Of a stretch of 64,000 nt of DNA, positions 8,611 to 18,370 are shown piece by piece; the stretch's first letter is position 1, and the number at the start of each line of letters is the position of its first letter. Both the position numbers and the translations under genes were made by a program. Origin of the DNA: Bacteroidetes bacterium HGW-Bacteroidetes-8 (GTDB lineage: Bacteria; Bacteroidota; Bacteroidia; Bacteroidales; UBA932); NCBI GenBank assembly GCA_002840895.1, contig PHCZ01000001.1, forward strand, positions 310,001 to 374,000, read 5' to 3'. Under the pieces are notes generated by a model that saw only the letters and a program-made list of their open reading frames with translations, was not told the DNA's origin and did not search any database.

Positions 8611-8877
8611 TTATTTGTTTAACCTATTTTCCATTCGGGTACATACGGCATTGTAAATAAAGCCCATAATTATGGCAAGGAGAATCAATCCAAAACCATA
8701 GACTATGGCAAGATTCTGCGCGCCAATAACGTGTAATCCCATAAGTTCGGGGTTTACGAGGCCAATTAATACAAAGCCTCCATACACAAGTGTATAGAAT
8801 AAAAAAAGAATAACGCCCAATCGAGTCTTCTTCGAGGTTGCGTTATCTTTACCAAGTTTTGCTGCTGGTCCGTGCAT
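8611..8877 (-). CDS. DUF485 (YjcH-like) small membrane protein
   Basis: The protein has 88 residues with two hydrophobic segments (LGVILFLFYTLVYGGFVLIG and LAIVYGFGLILLAIIMGFIY) and a short charged tail. This is the DUF485/YjcH layout that accompanies ActP symporters in many bacteria. It lies 10 bp upstream of actP and 29 bp after the sensor gene, within the same minus-strand operon. It is probably an accessory subunit of the symporter, though its molecular role is unknown. Confidence 0.88.
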   Translation of the reverse strand: MHGPAAKLGKDNATSKKTRLGVILFLFYTLVYGGFVLIGLVNPELMGLHVIGAQNLAIVYGFGLILLAIIMGFIYNAVCTRMENRLNK

Positions 8878-8906
8878 TTTGTTTAAATTATTTAGGTTAA
8901 TAAATA

Positions 8907-11447
8907 TTAGGTTTTGTATGAACTCATAAATGTTGCTGTAACTATTTCGTTGTAGTGATTCATTTGTGTAAAGACCTTTTTTAGAATAAAGTTCTCCATC
9001 TCACTAAGACTCTTTGGAGGAATACTGTTATCCGGCAACTCTCCCCGGAAAATCTGTTCGGTCTGGTGTTTTATCCTCAGGTTCATAAGGTAGTTGAAGT
9101 GGTATCTCACCTCATCAGAAGTCTCTTTGCTCAGGATTCCCGCCATCTGGAGAGCAGATATCCTCTCTATGGTTCCCTTTTTGCGGATGTTGTTATGAAG
9201 TGCGTAAATACGGGCAAACATTACAACTGCAGTTAGTGCTCTCTTTATCTCCAGCATCTCGCTGTTTTTTCTGGATGACTCAGTAACAATACTGCCGAAT
9301 ATATTGACGGGTGGCTTAAAGCTGCTAACAGATTGGGCAAGGAAATAGAAAAATGCACTTCTCCCTTCAAGTGCATTAAATATATAATCCTCCAGTTTGA
9401 GATAGAGATCTTTATCTCCAAATATAAACCGTAGATCGAAAAATACAGAGATATTCATAACATTCTCGGGCTCTGCATTGACAATCCACTCCTCGAAATA
9501 GCCCTTCCATATGCTCAGAGGGGAGCACCACTTTGGGTTGCTTGCCATATAACCTCCGGAGCAGAGTTCTAACCCGGACTCGTGCAGATTATTACAGATT
9601 TTTGTTGAGAGTGCTGCAAAGTAGATATCGGTTTTCTCTTTTGGAACAGAAGGATCATCTGCGTATAGAAGTGCGTTATCCTGGTCTGAATTAAATACCA
9701 GCTCTTCTCTCCCCTCACTTCCCAAAGATATAAAAGCGAACGGGACAGGAGGCTCTCCAAGCTCTTTTATTGCATTTGAAATTATCTTGTGAGTAATCGC
9801 ATCGTTTAACCGGGAGACCATCCGGTTTATGTTATGGGCGCTGCTGATCCCGTCAAGAAGAGGCTTTGCGAGAAGTGGTATTTTTTTGCGTATTTGAGCC
9901 AGATCTTTTACGGTATTACTTTGATAGATACTCTCTAATATGTAGTTGGGGCTGTTTGAGAAAATACCGAAGAGATTTCGCTTCTCTACGACTCCTGTTG
10001 TATCGCCTGCGAAGTTTGTTACCGCAAGATGGGAGATGTTTTTACTCTCCATCAGTGAGACAGCCTGCTCTATTGTTGAGTCCTCTCCAACAGTAATCAG
10101 AGGTGATGTCATAATATCGGTTATATACCTCTTTGAGGTTGACTCCCGGGAGATAATATCTGAGTATGTTACAATACCCAAAAAGCACCCGTCAATTGCA
10201 GGGAGTATATAATCGCACGCGTTTTGTTGCATAATCTCTATTGCCTGTAAAATAGAGGAGTCTGCTCTGCAGCTTACTATCGGTGTCTTGAAATCTAAAA
10301 CCGGCAGGCTGTTTAAAACCTCTTTGGAAGCAATTTCAAGAGAGAGCTGAGAGAGCTCCTGTGGAAGTGACATATTTTGTAAAAGACTTTTAACCTCTTT
10401 AAGTTCATTCTGAACAGAGTGGTAATCACTCGTGTCACGCAGAGTAAGCAGTAGCCCCTCCTTATCTGCAAAGCTCACAGGCATAACCATCAAAACAGCT
10501 TCGGTAGGCTTCCCGTCTTTGCGTCTGAGTTTAACCTCAAACCGGGTCTCGTTTGTAATTGCGGAGAAGTCGGGAGAGTCATTCAGGAAAAAGAGCTCCT
10601 TAAGCTCCATCTCCATAAGCTCATTTCCTGTATAGTGAAGCCAGTTTTGAATAAATGAGTTTGTGTAAGAGATCTTTAAGTTCAATAGCAGAACTATACC
10701 CTCAGTTGAGGACTCGATTAGGGAACGGTACTTCTCCCGTGACTCGAGAAGCTGCAACTCTGCCTCCCGGCGCTGATTATCAATTCTAAAACTCTGCAGT
10801 GCAATATATGTAATAATGAGAGAGACAACAATCGTTATCAATAGAAGGATTAAAAGAATCTTTCTGGTAAGTGTCCGAATCTCCTTCTGAACATCATCTA
10901 GATAGATACCGGTACCAATAATCCAGTTCCAGGGTTTGAATGCCTTCACAAAACTCATTTTGGGAACGATTTGAGTAGAGTCGTCATTCATCTGCCATTT
11001 ATAATTTATAAAGCCCTCTCCCGTACTTTCGGCTATCTTTACTGCCTCAATAAAGATCTTAACTCCATCGGGATCTGCATAGTAATGTAAGTCTTTCCCT
11101 GTAAGCTCGTGGACATATGGGTGCATAACCATAAATGGGACCATATCTGTTATCCAGAAATAGTCTTTTTTATCTACCCCGTAACGAAGAGTCTCAATTT
11201 CGGCTTTAGCTTTATTCTGTGCCTCCTCTAATGAGATAATTCCATTTAGTTCATCAGTATGATACTTTTGAAGAATGCTCCAGGTGGTACTGGTGAGTTC
11301 GCTGAGCATTGTCTGCTTTTGAATCAGGGCGTTTCGTTCGAATGTTGGAATAACGAACAAGAAAAGTGAGAGTATAAATAGAAGAAGCGCCAACAGTGCA
11401 GGCAATACTATTTTTAGAAAGAAACCTATTCTGATTGGCTTGTTCAT
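8907..11447 (-). CDS. Cache-PAS-CBS-DUF294 nucleotidyltransferase-like sensor
   Basis: The protein has 846 residues. A first membrane helix (11-34) is followed by a periplasmic single-Cache domain (about 40-195: YFWITDMVPFMVMHPY, PWNWIIGTGIYLDDVQ) and a second membrane helix (about 200-220). Then come a PAS domain (about 235-350), a pair of CBS domains (about 390-505), a DUF294 nucleotidyltransferase core with SLGSEGREELVFNSDQDNAL (G-S and DxD pattern as in GlnD) and the DUF294 C-terminal helical domain. DUF294 proteins with CBS domains often sit beside ActP/DUF485 genes; here the module also has a periplasmic small-molecule sensor. Cache domains of this type often bind short carboxylates, so it may sense the symporter substrate (inference). 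Its ATG overlaps the stop of the upstream phosphoesterase gene by 4 bp. Confidence 0.88.
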   Translation of the reverse strand: MNKPIRIGFFLKIVLPALLALLLFILSLFLFVIPTFERNALIQKQTMLSELTSTTWSILQKYHTDELNGIISLEEAQNKAKAEIETLRYGVDKKDYFWITDMVPFMVMHPYVHELTGKDLHYYADPDGVKIFIEAVKIAESTGEGFINYKWQMNDDSTQIVPKMSFVKAFKPWNWIIGTGIYLDDVQKEIRTLTRKILLILLLITIVVSLIITYIALQSFRIDNQRREAELQLLESREKYRSLIESSTEGIVLLLNLKISYTNSFIQNWLHYTGNELMEMELKELFFLNDSPDFSAITNETRFEVKLRRKDGKPTEAVLMVMPVSFADKEGLLLTLRDTSDYHSVQNELKEVKSLLQNMSLPQELSQLSLEIASKEVLNSLPVLDFKTPIVSCRADSSILQAIEIMQQNACDYILPAIDGCFLGIVTYSDIISRESTSKRYITDIMTSPLITVGEDSTIEQAVSLMESKNISHLAVTNFAGDTTGVVEKRNLFGIFSNSPNYILESIYQSNTVKDLAQIRKKIPLLAKPLLDGISSAHNINRMVSRLNDAITHKIISNAIKELGEPPVPFAFISLGSEGREELVFNSDQDNALLYADDPSVPKEKTDIYFAALSTKICNNLHESGLELCSGGYMASNPKWCSPLSIWKGYFEEWIVNAEPENVMNISVFFDLRFIFGDKDLYLKLEDYIFNALEGRSAFFYFLAQSVSSFKPPVNIFGSIVTESSRKNSEMLEIKRALTAVVMFARIYALHNNIRKKGTIERISALQMAGILSKETSDEVRYHFNYLMNLRIKHQTEQIFRGELPDNSIPPKSLSEMENFILKKVFTQMNHYNEIVTATFMSSYKT

Positions 11448-12259
11448 AAAATATACCGACGATTAGCATTCAAAGATAATGAATTTATGGAATAAACATT
11501 ATTATTATACTCCTTAGAAATATTTAGTATAGCAAACCCATTCTCCTGACCGTTATCTGCAACAGCAGGAATAGTTATGCAAGATAGTTGGTTTCGAATA
11601 ATTCTTTCACCATAGGAGTAGTATACGAAACCGGGGAAGAGTTTTGAGAAGAGACTATTTTGAGGTTCATATGCTACTCCTAACCCCTCCATATGCATAT
11701 GACCACAAATGCTTATCTCTATTCCGGACTCAGCCAAATAGAGAAAGTGCTCCCTGAGCCTTACAGTGTCGTGACGAGATGTACATACATAGGCGGTGAA
11801 GTTGGGATACATAGAGTGAGAAAAGAGGATTTTTTTACTATTTACATCTAGCGTTGAGTGCTCCTGAAGTGATAGCAGATACTCTTTCTCTCCCTCACTT
11901 AGAGTGATGGGGAGATCGTCCGAATAGTTCCAGACTCTATTTTTTGAAATTAGGGTGTGCTCCTCTTGCGATAGATTAAACCATTGAGCCGGGAATTCAA
12001 ATCCTTTGTAAAATTCGGGTAATCTCTTCAGATGAAACAGATCGTGATTCCCAAGTAATACAGTGCTGCAATTTTTCCTTATAATGTTAATACACTCAGA
12101 TAAATCTCTGCTCTTCTCGTACCCTCCTCGCATATAAGGATACCCAAGAGTATCTCCCAGACAGATAATCTCATCGCATCTCTCCCGCTCAATAATTTTT
12201 AGCGCTCTTTTAAGACTGATGATATCTTCGTGAATATCAGATATGAGTGCAATTCTCAT
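11444..12259 (-). CDS. Calcineurin-like metallophosphoesterase
   Basis: The protein has 271 residues with the full metallophosphoesterase motif set: ALISDIHED, ICLGDTLGYP, LLGNHDLF, FSHSMYP and ICGHMHMEG. There is no signal peptide, so it is cytosolic. The length and motifs resemble small YfcE-like or ApaH-like phosphoesterases, but the substrate cannot be read from sequence. It lies between the esterase (11-bp gap) and the Cache-DUF294 sensor (4-bp overlap), so it is in the actP operon. A role in removing a nucleotidyl group added by the neighbouring DUF294 protein is possible but unsupported. Confidence 0.85.
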   Translation of the reverse strand: MRIALISDIHEDIISLKRALKIIERERCDEIICLGDTLGYPYMRGGYEKSRDLSECINIIRKNCSTVLLGNHDLFHLKRLPEFYKGFEFPAQWFNLSQEEHTLISKNRVWNYSDDLPITLSEGEKEYLLSLQEHSTLDVNSKKILFSHSMYPNFTAYVCTSRHDTVRLREHFLYLAESGIEISICGHMHMEGLGVAYEPQNSLFSKLFPGFVYYSYGERIIRNQLSCITIPAVADNGQENGFAILNISKEYNNNVYSINSLSLNANRRYIL

Positions 12260-12270
12260 CTAATAAATCT

Positions 12271-13077
12271 TTAAGTTCCCAGCATCTTAGAGAATAGAAA
12301 CAGATGCAGATCCAGGGCAAAGATCCAGTATGACCAACTGTGTACTCCGGGGCTCATTATAAGGATATTTGGAATTCCCAGCTGGTCACACTTTGCAGAG
12401 AATTCACGACTGCTCTTTGCCAGACCATCTTGTGCCCCGCAACTGATTATCATAGCTTTTTTTGTCCCTTTGATGCTCTCCAACCTGTTTATTGCAGAGT
12501 TCTCGTCGAACAAGGTGTTCTCCTTTGTATACTGGCCAAGCACTTCGGTCATCTGACCCTCCTTTAGCCGGGTGTCGTGCAGATTTAGAACTCCGGACAT
12601 ACTGCCGGCAGAACGAAATCTGGTAGTGTCGTCAAGATAGACATTTATTGCACCGTGCCCCCCCATACTGAGCCCTGTTATGAAGCTCCTCTTAGGGTCT
12701 AGTCTATATTTTTTCATAATTGCCGGGTAGAGTTCACTATCAAAGAATTTTCTCCACTGCATTTTGTTGGGGTCTATGTTATTGACATACCAGCTGTTAT
12801 AAAAACCATCCGGAGTTATTATGATAAAGCCATATTTATCACTAATAGCTTGAATATCTGTTTTATCTCTCCAATTTTTGTAGTTGCCGCTCCATCCGTG
12901 AAGAAGAAACAGAGCCGGTGTAGCTTCGCTCTCAGTTATATTTGCCGGAGTAAAGACCAGAACCGAATCGTTGCACTTTAGGTGTGAAGACTCAAATACG
13001 ATGAGCTCCTGTGCATTTGCTGTGGCGCTTGCTACTAAAATTACTAAAAGCAGCAGCTTTTTTATAATTGTTTTCAT
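12271..13077 (-). CDS. Exported alpha/beta-hydrolase esterase
   Basis: The protein has 268 residues with a signal peptide (KKLLLLVILVASATANA). The fold is of the EstA/esterase-D type, with ALFLLHGWSGNYKNW (oxyanion region), nucleophile elbow GLSMGGHG and a late SPGVHSWSYW that supplies the catalytic His. Related Bacteroidota proteins are annotated as putative tributyrin or feruloyl esterases. As the first gene of the actP operon it might release a short carboxylic acid outside the cytoplasm for ActP to import; that is inference from gene order. Confidence 0.87.
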   Translation of the reverse strand: MKTIIKKLLLLVILVASATANAQELIVFESSHLKCNDSVLVFTPANITESEATPALFLLHGWSGNYKNWRDKTDIQAISDKYGFIIITPDGFYNSWYVNNIDPNKMQWRKFFDSELYPAIMKKYRLDPKRSFITGLSMGGHGAINVYLDDTTRFRSAGSMSGVLNLHDTRLKEGQMTEVLGQYTKENTLFDENSAINRLESIKGTKKAMIISCGAQDGLAKSSREFSAKCDQLGIPNILIMSPGVHSWSYWIFALDLHLFLFSKMLGT

Positions 13078-13120
13078 ACGGATATGTTTAAATCTTTAAA
13101 AAGTTTCACCAAAAATAGAC

Positions 13121-13128
13121 TATTTTTG
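13121..13128 (+). promoter_or_regulatory. -7 box for the PgpH-like gene
   Basis: TATTTTTG matches the Bacteroidota -7 consensus TAnnTTTG. It lies 36 bp upstream of the ATG. A TTTC sequence near 13103 is only a weak -33 candidate. Confidence 0.5.
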
Positions 13129-13164
13129 TTTATATTCCATTGAATAAAGAGTAATCAACAGCAG

Positions 13165-15216
13165 ATGATGAATTATTTAAACTTCATAAAAAAGCAGAGG
13201 ATATACGTCAACATTACGTTTGTAGTTATCCTGCTCGCTTTAGTAATACCCAATAAAGGAAAGTTTCGGTATGAATATCAAAAGGGTCGTCCCTGGCTTT
13301 ACGAATCTCTGGTTGCTCCTATCGATTTTCCGGTTCTTAAAACTGTTGCAGAGCTTAGAAAAGAGAGAGAGGAGCTATCCTCTTCGGTTGTCCCTTACTA
13401 CAATTATAAGGAGGGTGTAGATGAAGAGCAGATAAAACTTATTGCAAGCAATTTAGTTCTGCCCGAAGATGATTCAATAATTACCTCATATCTATATAGT
13501 TCAATAAAGAGTATTTACTCAAAAGGGGTGATGGACGAGATGCCGGATACCTCATACTCAAAGGGCGTTGTGGCTATAGTTAAGTATGGGAAGCCTACCC
13601 TCCATCCTCTTAGAAATCTGTTCACTCCTGGTGAAGCATCTGCACAACTGAAAAAATTGATGTCAGATAAATTTCCGGGTGCAGATGAACTAATCCTTAG
13701 AGCTATCCCGTCGCTAACTATGCCGGCTAATCTGTTCTTTGATAATAATATGACCCAGCTTGTGCTCAAGAACCAGATTGCAGATATCTCACCAACAAAG
13801 GGGGTAATCTACACCGGACAGTTAATTATTAGTAATGGGGAGAGTGTTACTGCGGAAAGTGAACAACTGCTGGACTCTTTCAAGGCAGAATATGAACTCA
13901 GTATGGGCTTCTCGGGGAGTTTCCTCTTACTTAAATTGGGTTACGCTCTTATTATTATGCTCATATTATTGATCTTAGTTGTGGTGATCTACTATTTGGA
14001 CAGAGAGATTCTCAATGAACCAAATAGATTTAATTTTATTCTTCTTCAGTTTATTCTGGTTGTAATTGCAACAGTTGTGGTGATGGATACGGGGCAGGAG
14101 TATCTGATGGTTTTCCCGTTTAGCGTTATTGCTCTATATCTCACATCTTTGTACTATTCAAAAATTGTTATTCCTGTCTATATGATTATTATGTTACCTG
14201 TAGTATTTATTGCAACAGGTGGCTTTGAACTCTATTTCCTGAATATTGTATCCGGTACAGCCGTTTTTTACACCTTTCAATTTCTGGACAGAGGGTGGAG
14301 ACAATTTGTTAACTCACTTTTTGTATTTGTTACCCTTTCACTCACCTATCTAACTCTAAGAATGGTAGAAGATGGCTCACTGGAGAGTGTAACAAGGTTG
14401 ACCTTTATATACTTTGCCTGGAACTCTGTTCTTATTATTGCTGCGTATCCTCTGCTCTATCTGTTTGAGAAGATTTTCGGACTTCTATCCAACTCCAGAC
14501 TCAGAGAGCTCTCAGATACCACAACTGCTCTGCTATCCTCTTTGGCAGAGAGGGCTCCCGGGACTTTTCACCACTCGCTGCAGGTTGCCAACCTTAGCGA
14601 GAGTGCAGCTAGAGAGATTGGTGCTTATGCCCTGCTGGCAAGGGTCGGGGCTCTATATCACGATATAGGCAAGATCTCCAACCCCCCCTTTTTTATTGAA
14701 AATCTTCCTCTGGGAGAGAGTAGCCTTCACTCCGATCTTCCCGGTGAGGAGAGTGCTAAGATTATTATTCAGCACGTAGATGAGGGGGTTTTAATAGCCC
14801 GCAAAGCAAGACTGCCTCAAATGGTAATAGATTTCATTCTCACCCATCACGGAAAAACACAGGTGGGCTATTTCTATAACAAATATGTAAATAGCGGAGG
14901 CGACCCTGCAAATATTGCTCAGTTCACCTACAAGGGAGAGCTGCCAAAAACCAAAGAGCAGGTTATTGTAATGATGGCAGATGCTGTCGAGGCCTCATCG
15001 AGAAGCCTTAAAGATCACTCAAGGGAGAGTATTTGTGCATTGGTAGACAGAATGATAGATGAGAGAATTGCAGAAAAACAGCTTATTGATGCAGATATTT
15101 CAATAAAAGAGATCTACGCTATCAAAGAGGTATTCAAACAAAAGCTTGGCCAGGTTTACCACTCACGACTGAAATATCCCGAACGCAAAAAGGGAGTTAA
15201 AATAAAACCATCTTAA
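13165..15216 (+). CDS. 7TM-HD family phosphodiesterase (PgpH-like)
   Basis: The protein has 683 residues. A cytoplasmic N-terminus and one membrane helix (about 17-30) lead to an extracytoplasmic 7TMR-HDED-like domain (about 40-250). A seven-helix membrane region (about 260-450) and an HD domain follow, with FHHSLQVANLSE, LYHDIGK and ILTHHGKT. This is the PgpH architecture, whose known members hydrolyse c-di-AMP to pApA. All expected HD residues appear present. The two tandem ATGs at 13165 and 13168 leave a three-base doubt about the start. It is followed by chrA after 48 bp. Confidence 0.9.
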   Translation: MMNYLNFIKKQRIYVNITFVVILLALVIPNKGKFRYEYQKGRPWLYESLVAPIDFPVLKTVAELRKEREELSSSVVPYYNYKEGVDEEQIKLIASNLVLPEDDSIITSYLYSSIKSIYSKGVMDEMPDTSYSKGVVAIVKYGKPTLHPLRNLFTPGEASAQLKKLMSDKFPGADELILRAIPSLTMPANLFFDNNMTQLVLKNQIADISPTKGVIYTGQLIISNGESVTAESEQLLDSFKAEYELSMGFSGSFLLLKLGYALIIMLILLILVVVIYYLDREILNEPNRFNFILLQFILVVIATVVVMDTGQEYLMVFPFSVIALYLTSLYYSKIVIPVYMIIMLPVVFIATGGFELYFLNIVSGTAVFYTFQFLDRGWRQFVNSLFVFVTLSLTYLTLRMVEDGSLESVTRLTFIYFAWNSVLIIAAYPLLYLFEKIFGLLSNSRLRELSDTTTALLSSLAERAPGTFHHSLQVANLSESAAREIGAYALLARVGALYHDIGKISNPPFFIENLPLGESSLHSDLPGEESAKIIIQHVDEGVLIARKARLPQMVIDFILTHHGKTQVGYFYNKYVNSGGDPANIAQFTYKGELPKTKEQVIVMMADAVEASSRSLKDHSRESICALVDRMIDERIAEKQLIDADISIKEIYAIKEVFKQKLGQVYHSRLKYPERKKGVKIKPS

Positions 15217-15264
15217 ATTATTGTTTGAGAAAAATCAAAGTAATGTTTGAATTTATTGAATGAA

Positions 15265-16476
15265 ATGTTTATAGGTATGGACGATAAAGCAAAGATAAAC
15301 GTAGAAAACATTGACTCTTCAAACGGAAAGAGTTCAATTAAGGAGATCACTTTACTATTTCTAAAGCTTGGTTCAACTGCATTTGGAGGACCCGCTGCCC
15401 ATATAGCAATGATGGAGAGCGAAGTTGTACGCAAACGAAAATGGATGGACCACCAACATTTCCTGGATCTTATTGGCGCAACAAATCTGATCCCGGGACC
15501 AAATTCGTCGGAGATGGCAATGCATTGTGGTCACGAACGGGGCGGATACAGAGGGCTTCTGGCGGCGGGAGCAGCATTTATTCTGCCGGCTGTGATAATA
15601 ACAATGCTCTTTGCTTGGCTCTACTCAAAATATGGCTCTCTTCCACGTGCAGAGCAGTTTATTTACGGAATAAAGCCGGCCGTGGTAGGGATAATCCTTT
15701 ATGCTCTGTATGGTCTAGGTAAAAAGGCTTTCAAAAACAACCTATTAATTGCCTTGGGAGTTATAACACTTGGGGTGACATTTGTTGGAGTGGGAGAGAT
15801 AACCGCCCTTTTTGCCTGTGGTTTCGCCGGGGTGGCAATCTATATGTTAAAAACAAAAAATATTAAGGGTGATAAACTCTTCCAGTTTGCTCCAATTGCC
15901 TTTACCCCCTCTCTAAAATATCTCTTCCCAATGGTAGTTGGTGGGGCTGCTTCACTTTCTGTAATGAAGATATTTTGGATCTTTCTAAAAGTGGGAGCGC
16001 TTCTCTATGGTAGTGGCTATGTCCTCTTTGCATTTTTGGATAGTGAGCTTGTATCTGCAGGTCTGTTAACAAGAGAGCAGCTGATGGACGCCGTTGCAGT
16101 GGGTCAGTTCACCCCCGGCCCTGTACTATCTGCAGCCACCTTTGTAGGGTGGCAACTATATGGATTCCCCGGAGCTGTTGCGGCAACCCTTGGAATCTTC
16201 CTCCCCTCATTTTTGTTTGTCTCTTTGTTAAACCCTCTGATTCCCAAAATGAGAAAATCAGCCATTGTCTCTGCATTTATGGATGCCATAAATGTAGGAT
16301 CTGTTGCGGTGATAATGGCGGTTGTGATCTCAATGGGTATAGATGCCATCGTAGATTGGCGCTCTATTTTGATTCTACTGATAAGCATATTTGTCGCTTT
16401 TAAATTTAACAAGTTAAACAGTGCATTCATTGTAATAGGAGGCTCCCTGTTGGGGTATCTGCTGTTACTTATATAA
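15265..16476 (+). CDS. chrA: Chromate transporter family protein (ChrA, two-domain)
   Basis: The ORF track begins at a TTG (15247). I prefer the ATG at 15265 (or 15277, MDDKAKI). The protein of about 403 residues is a tandem of two chromate_transp domains. The first has FLKLGSTAFGGPAAHIAMME and LIGATNLIPGPNSSEMAMH. The second has FLKVGALLYGSGYVLFAFL and AVGQFTPGPVLSAATFVG. The paired G-G-P and PGP motifs are family hallmarks. ChrA proteins export chromate or move related oxyanions; in anaerobic Bacteroidota the physiological substrate is uncertain. It lies tightly upstream of the transglycosylase gene. Confidence 0.9.
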   Translation: MFIGMDDKAKINVENIDSSNGKSSIKEITLLFLKLGSTAFGGPAAHIAMMESEVVRKRKWMDHQHFLDLIGATNLIPGPNSSEMAMHCGHERGGYRGLLAAGAAFILPAVIITMLFAWLYSKYGSLPRAEQFIYGIKPAVVGIILYALYGLGKKAFKNNLLIALGVITLGVTFVGVGEITALFACGFAGVAIYMLKTKNIKGDKLFQFAPIAFTPSLKYLFPMVVGGAASLSVMKIFWIFLKVGALLYGSGYVLFAFLDSELVSAGLLTREQLMDAVAVGQFTPGPVLSAATFVGWQLYGFPGAVAATLGIFLPSFLFVSLLNPLIPKMRKSAIVSAFMDAINVGSVAVIMAVVISMGIDAIVDWRSILILLISIFVAFKFNKLNSAFIVIGGSLLGYLLLLI

Positions 16477-16490
16477 TTTTTTCTTTGTAT

Positions 16491-18362
16491 ATGCTCTCAA
16501 AAAGATGGTTCAAAATAGCTCTGATATCGGTTCTCTCTCTGCTGATTGCAACATTTCTGCTAAGAGGGGCAATCCTGCGTTTAGGTTTCTCCAAAATTTC
16601 AGATAAGATCTACAGCAAATATTCGCTAAGAGGTGACTACTCTTCGCTTAAAGCCGATGGGTTTAACGGGCTGATTATAAGCAATCTTAGCTTTAGCAGT
16701 GAAGGGTATGATACACTTTTTACTTGTGAAAGACTCAATATGAGAGTCAACCTCTTCAAGCTACTTATCTTTAAAACAGATATCACCTATTTGAATATGA
16801 GTGGTGCAGATGCCTCTTTTGTCAAAGGTGATTCAACCTCAAATTTTGATTTTCTCTTCAGACCCTCATCTACAAGCGCGGCTCCAAAACAGGTAGCTAA
16901 AACTACGGCGTACTCTGCAACTCTTGATAGAGCACTATCTCTTTTTCTTCGAATTTTACCATCTCAAGCAGAGATAAATGATTTTGTGATAAGTTATAGA
17001 AAAGGGGATTACAATCTGGAAATATCAATACCGTCTCTAACACTTAAAGATGATTCTTACACTACAGAGATACGAACTTGCGAAAACGGATATCGGGAGA
17101 TGTTAAAGGTAAAGGGAACTCTAAACGACTCCCAGAGGAGAATTGGTGCTCAAATAAAAGGGTTAGATAGTTTGGGTAATTCAAGGGGGAGGTTCTCGGT
17201 ACCATTTTTGGATTTCAGGTGGGGAGCCAGAGTGATGTTTGATTCTTTAGCCTTTGATTTCACTGCTACCCAAAGGAGGAGCGGAGTGATTACCCTTAAG
17301 GGGAGCTCTCTCTTTTCCGGAATCTCCATCTTTCATAAAAGAGTCTCTGCCGACACAGTACATCTAAAGAGAGCACAGTTTGAGTACAAAACATTGGTAG
17401 GCAACAACTATATTGAGCTCGATTCATCATCGGTAGCAACTGTAAACGAGTTCACAATTAGCCCATATCTGAAAGCCCAAAAATTGGATAGGTGGGTTTT
17501 AACAGCCTCTGTAGACAAAGAGAGTTTCGATTCTCATCTCCTTTTTGCATCATTACCAAATGGATTGTTTTCCAATCTTGCCGGAATTAAAACCACCGGG
17601 AAGCTGAGTTACCGCTTCTTTACCAATATAGATTTGAACAATCCCGACTCGCTCAAGCTCTACTCCTCCCTTGAAAGAGATAATTTCAGAATTTCGGAGT
17701 TTGGGGCAACAGATTTCAGATATGTGAATTCAGATTTCGAGTATGTTGCCTTTGAGAATGGCTATCCGGTAAAAACTATTCAGGTGGGAGAGTCAAATCC
17801 CAACTACAAAAGGTTGGATCAAATTTCGGAATATCTAAAGATGTGTGTGCTACAATCCGAAGATGGTGGGTTTTTCTACCATAACGGATTTCTACCGGAG
17901 AGTATCAGAGAGGCTCTGATTGTTAATATTAAAGACAAAAAATTCCGAAGAGGAGGGAGCACTATAAGTATGCAGCTGGTAAAAAATCTCTTCCTAAGCC
18001 GTAGTAAGACCCTCTCCCGCAAATTGGAAGAGATGCTTATAGTTTGGCTCATAGAGAGTAACCGCCTCATCTCAAAAGAGAGGATGTTTGAATTATACCT
18101 TAACGTAATTGAGTGGGGACCAGGAGTCTACGGCATTACAGAGGCCTCTCGTTTCTACTTTCATAAGGAGCCGATAAACCTCACAATCAATGAATCCATC
18201 TTCCTCGCATCAATCATCCCCTCGCCCAAACGCGCCCTCAGGGACTTAGAGAGCTACAACCTCCCCGAAATCCTCAACAACGGCCAAATCTTCACCCTCA
18301 AACCCGGCTACGAAGAGTACCACAAACTCCTTATGAGCAGACTCGAAGCAAAAGGTTTCTAA
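16491..18362 (+). CDS. AsmA-like/GT51 peptidoglycan transglycosylase
   Basis: The ORF track start is a TTG; the ATG at 16491 is preferred (623 residues). After an N-terminal membrane helix, residues 30-430 are beta-rich and resemble AsmA-type domains (DGFNGLIISNLSF, FTCERLNMRVNLFKLL). The C-terminus is a GT51 transglycosylase: LQSEDGGFFYHNGF, RRGGSTISMQLVKNLFLS, LEEMLIVWLIE and ELYLNVIEWGPGVYG. No transpeptidase domain follows, so this is a monofunctional enzyme polymerising lipid II on the periplasmic face. The last 50 or so residues are encoded with a sharply C-rich codon set unlike the rest of the gene, which suggests a recombination joint. Confidence 0.86.
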   Translation: MLSKRWFKIALISVLSLLIATFLLRGAILRLGFSKISDKIYSKYSLRGDYSSLKADGFNGLIISNLSFSSEGYDTLFTCERLNMRVNLFKLLIFKTDITYLNMSGADASFVKGDSTSNFDFLFRPSSTSAAPKQVAKTTAYSATLDRALSLFLRILPSQAEINDFVISYRKGDYNLEISIPSLTLKDDSYTTEIRTCENGYREMLKVKGTLNDSQRRIGAQIKGLDSLGNSRGRFSVPFLDFRWGARVMFDSLAFDFTATQRRSGVITLKGSSLFSGISIFHKRVSADTVHLKRAQFEYKTLVGNNYIELDSSSVATVNEFTISPYLKAQKLDRWVLTASVDKESFDSHLLFASLPNGLFSNLAGIKTTGKLSYRFFTNIDLNNPDSLKLYSSLERDNFRISEFGATDFRYVNSDFEYVAFENGYPVKTIQVGESNPNYKRLDQISEYLKMCVLQSEDGGFFYHNGFLPESIREALIVNIKDKKFRRGGSTISMQLVKNLFLSRSKTLSRKLEEMLIVWLIESNRLISKERMFELYLNVIEWGPGVYGITEASRFYFHKEPINLTINESIFLASIIPSPKRALRDLESYNLPEILNNGQIFTLKPGYEEYHKLLMSRLEAKGF

Positions 18363-18370
18363 CCCATAAC

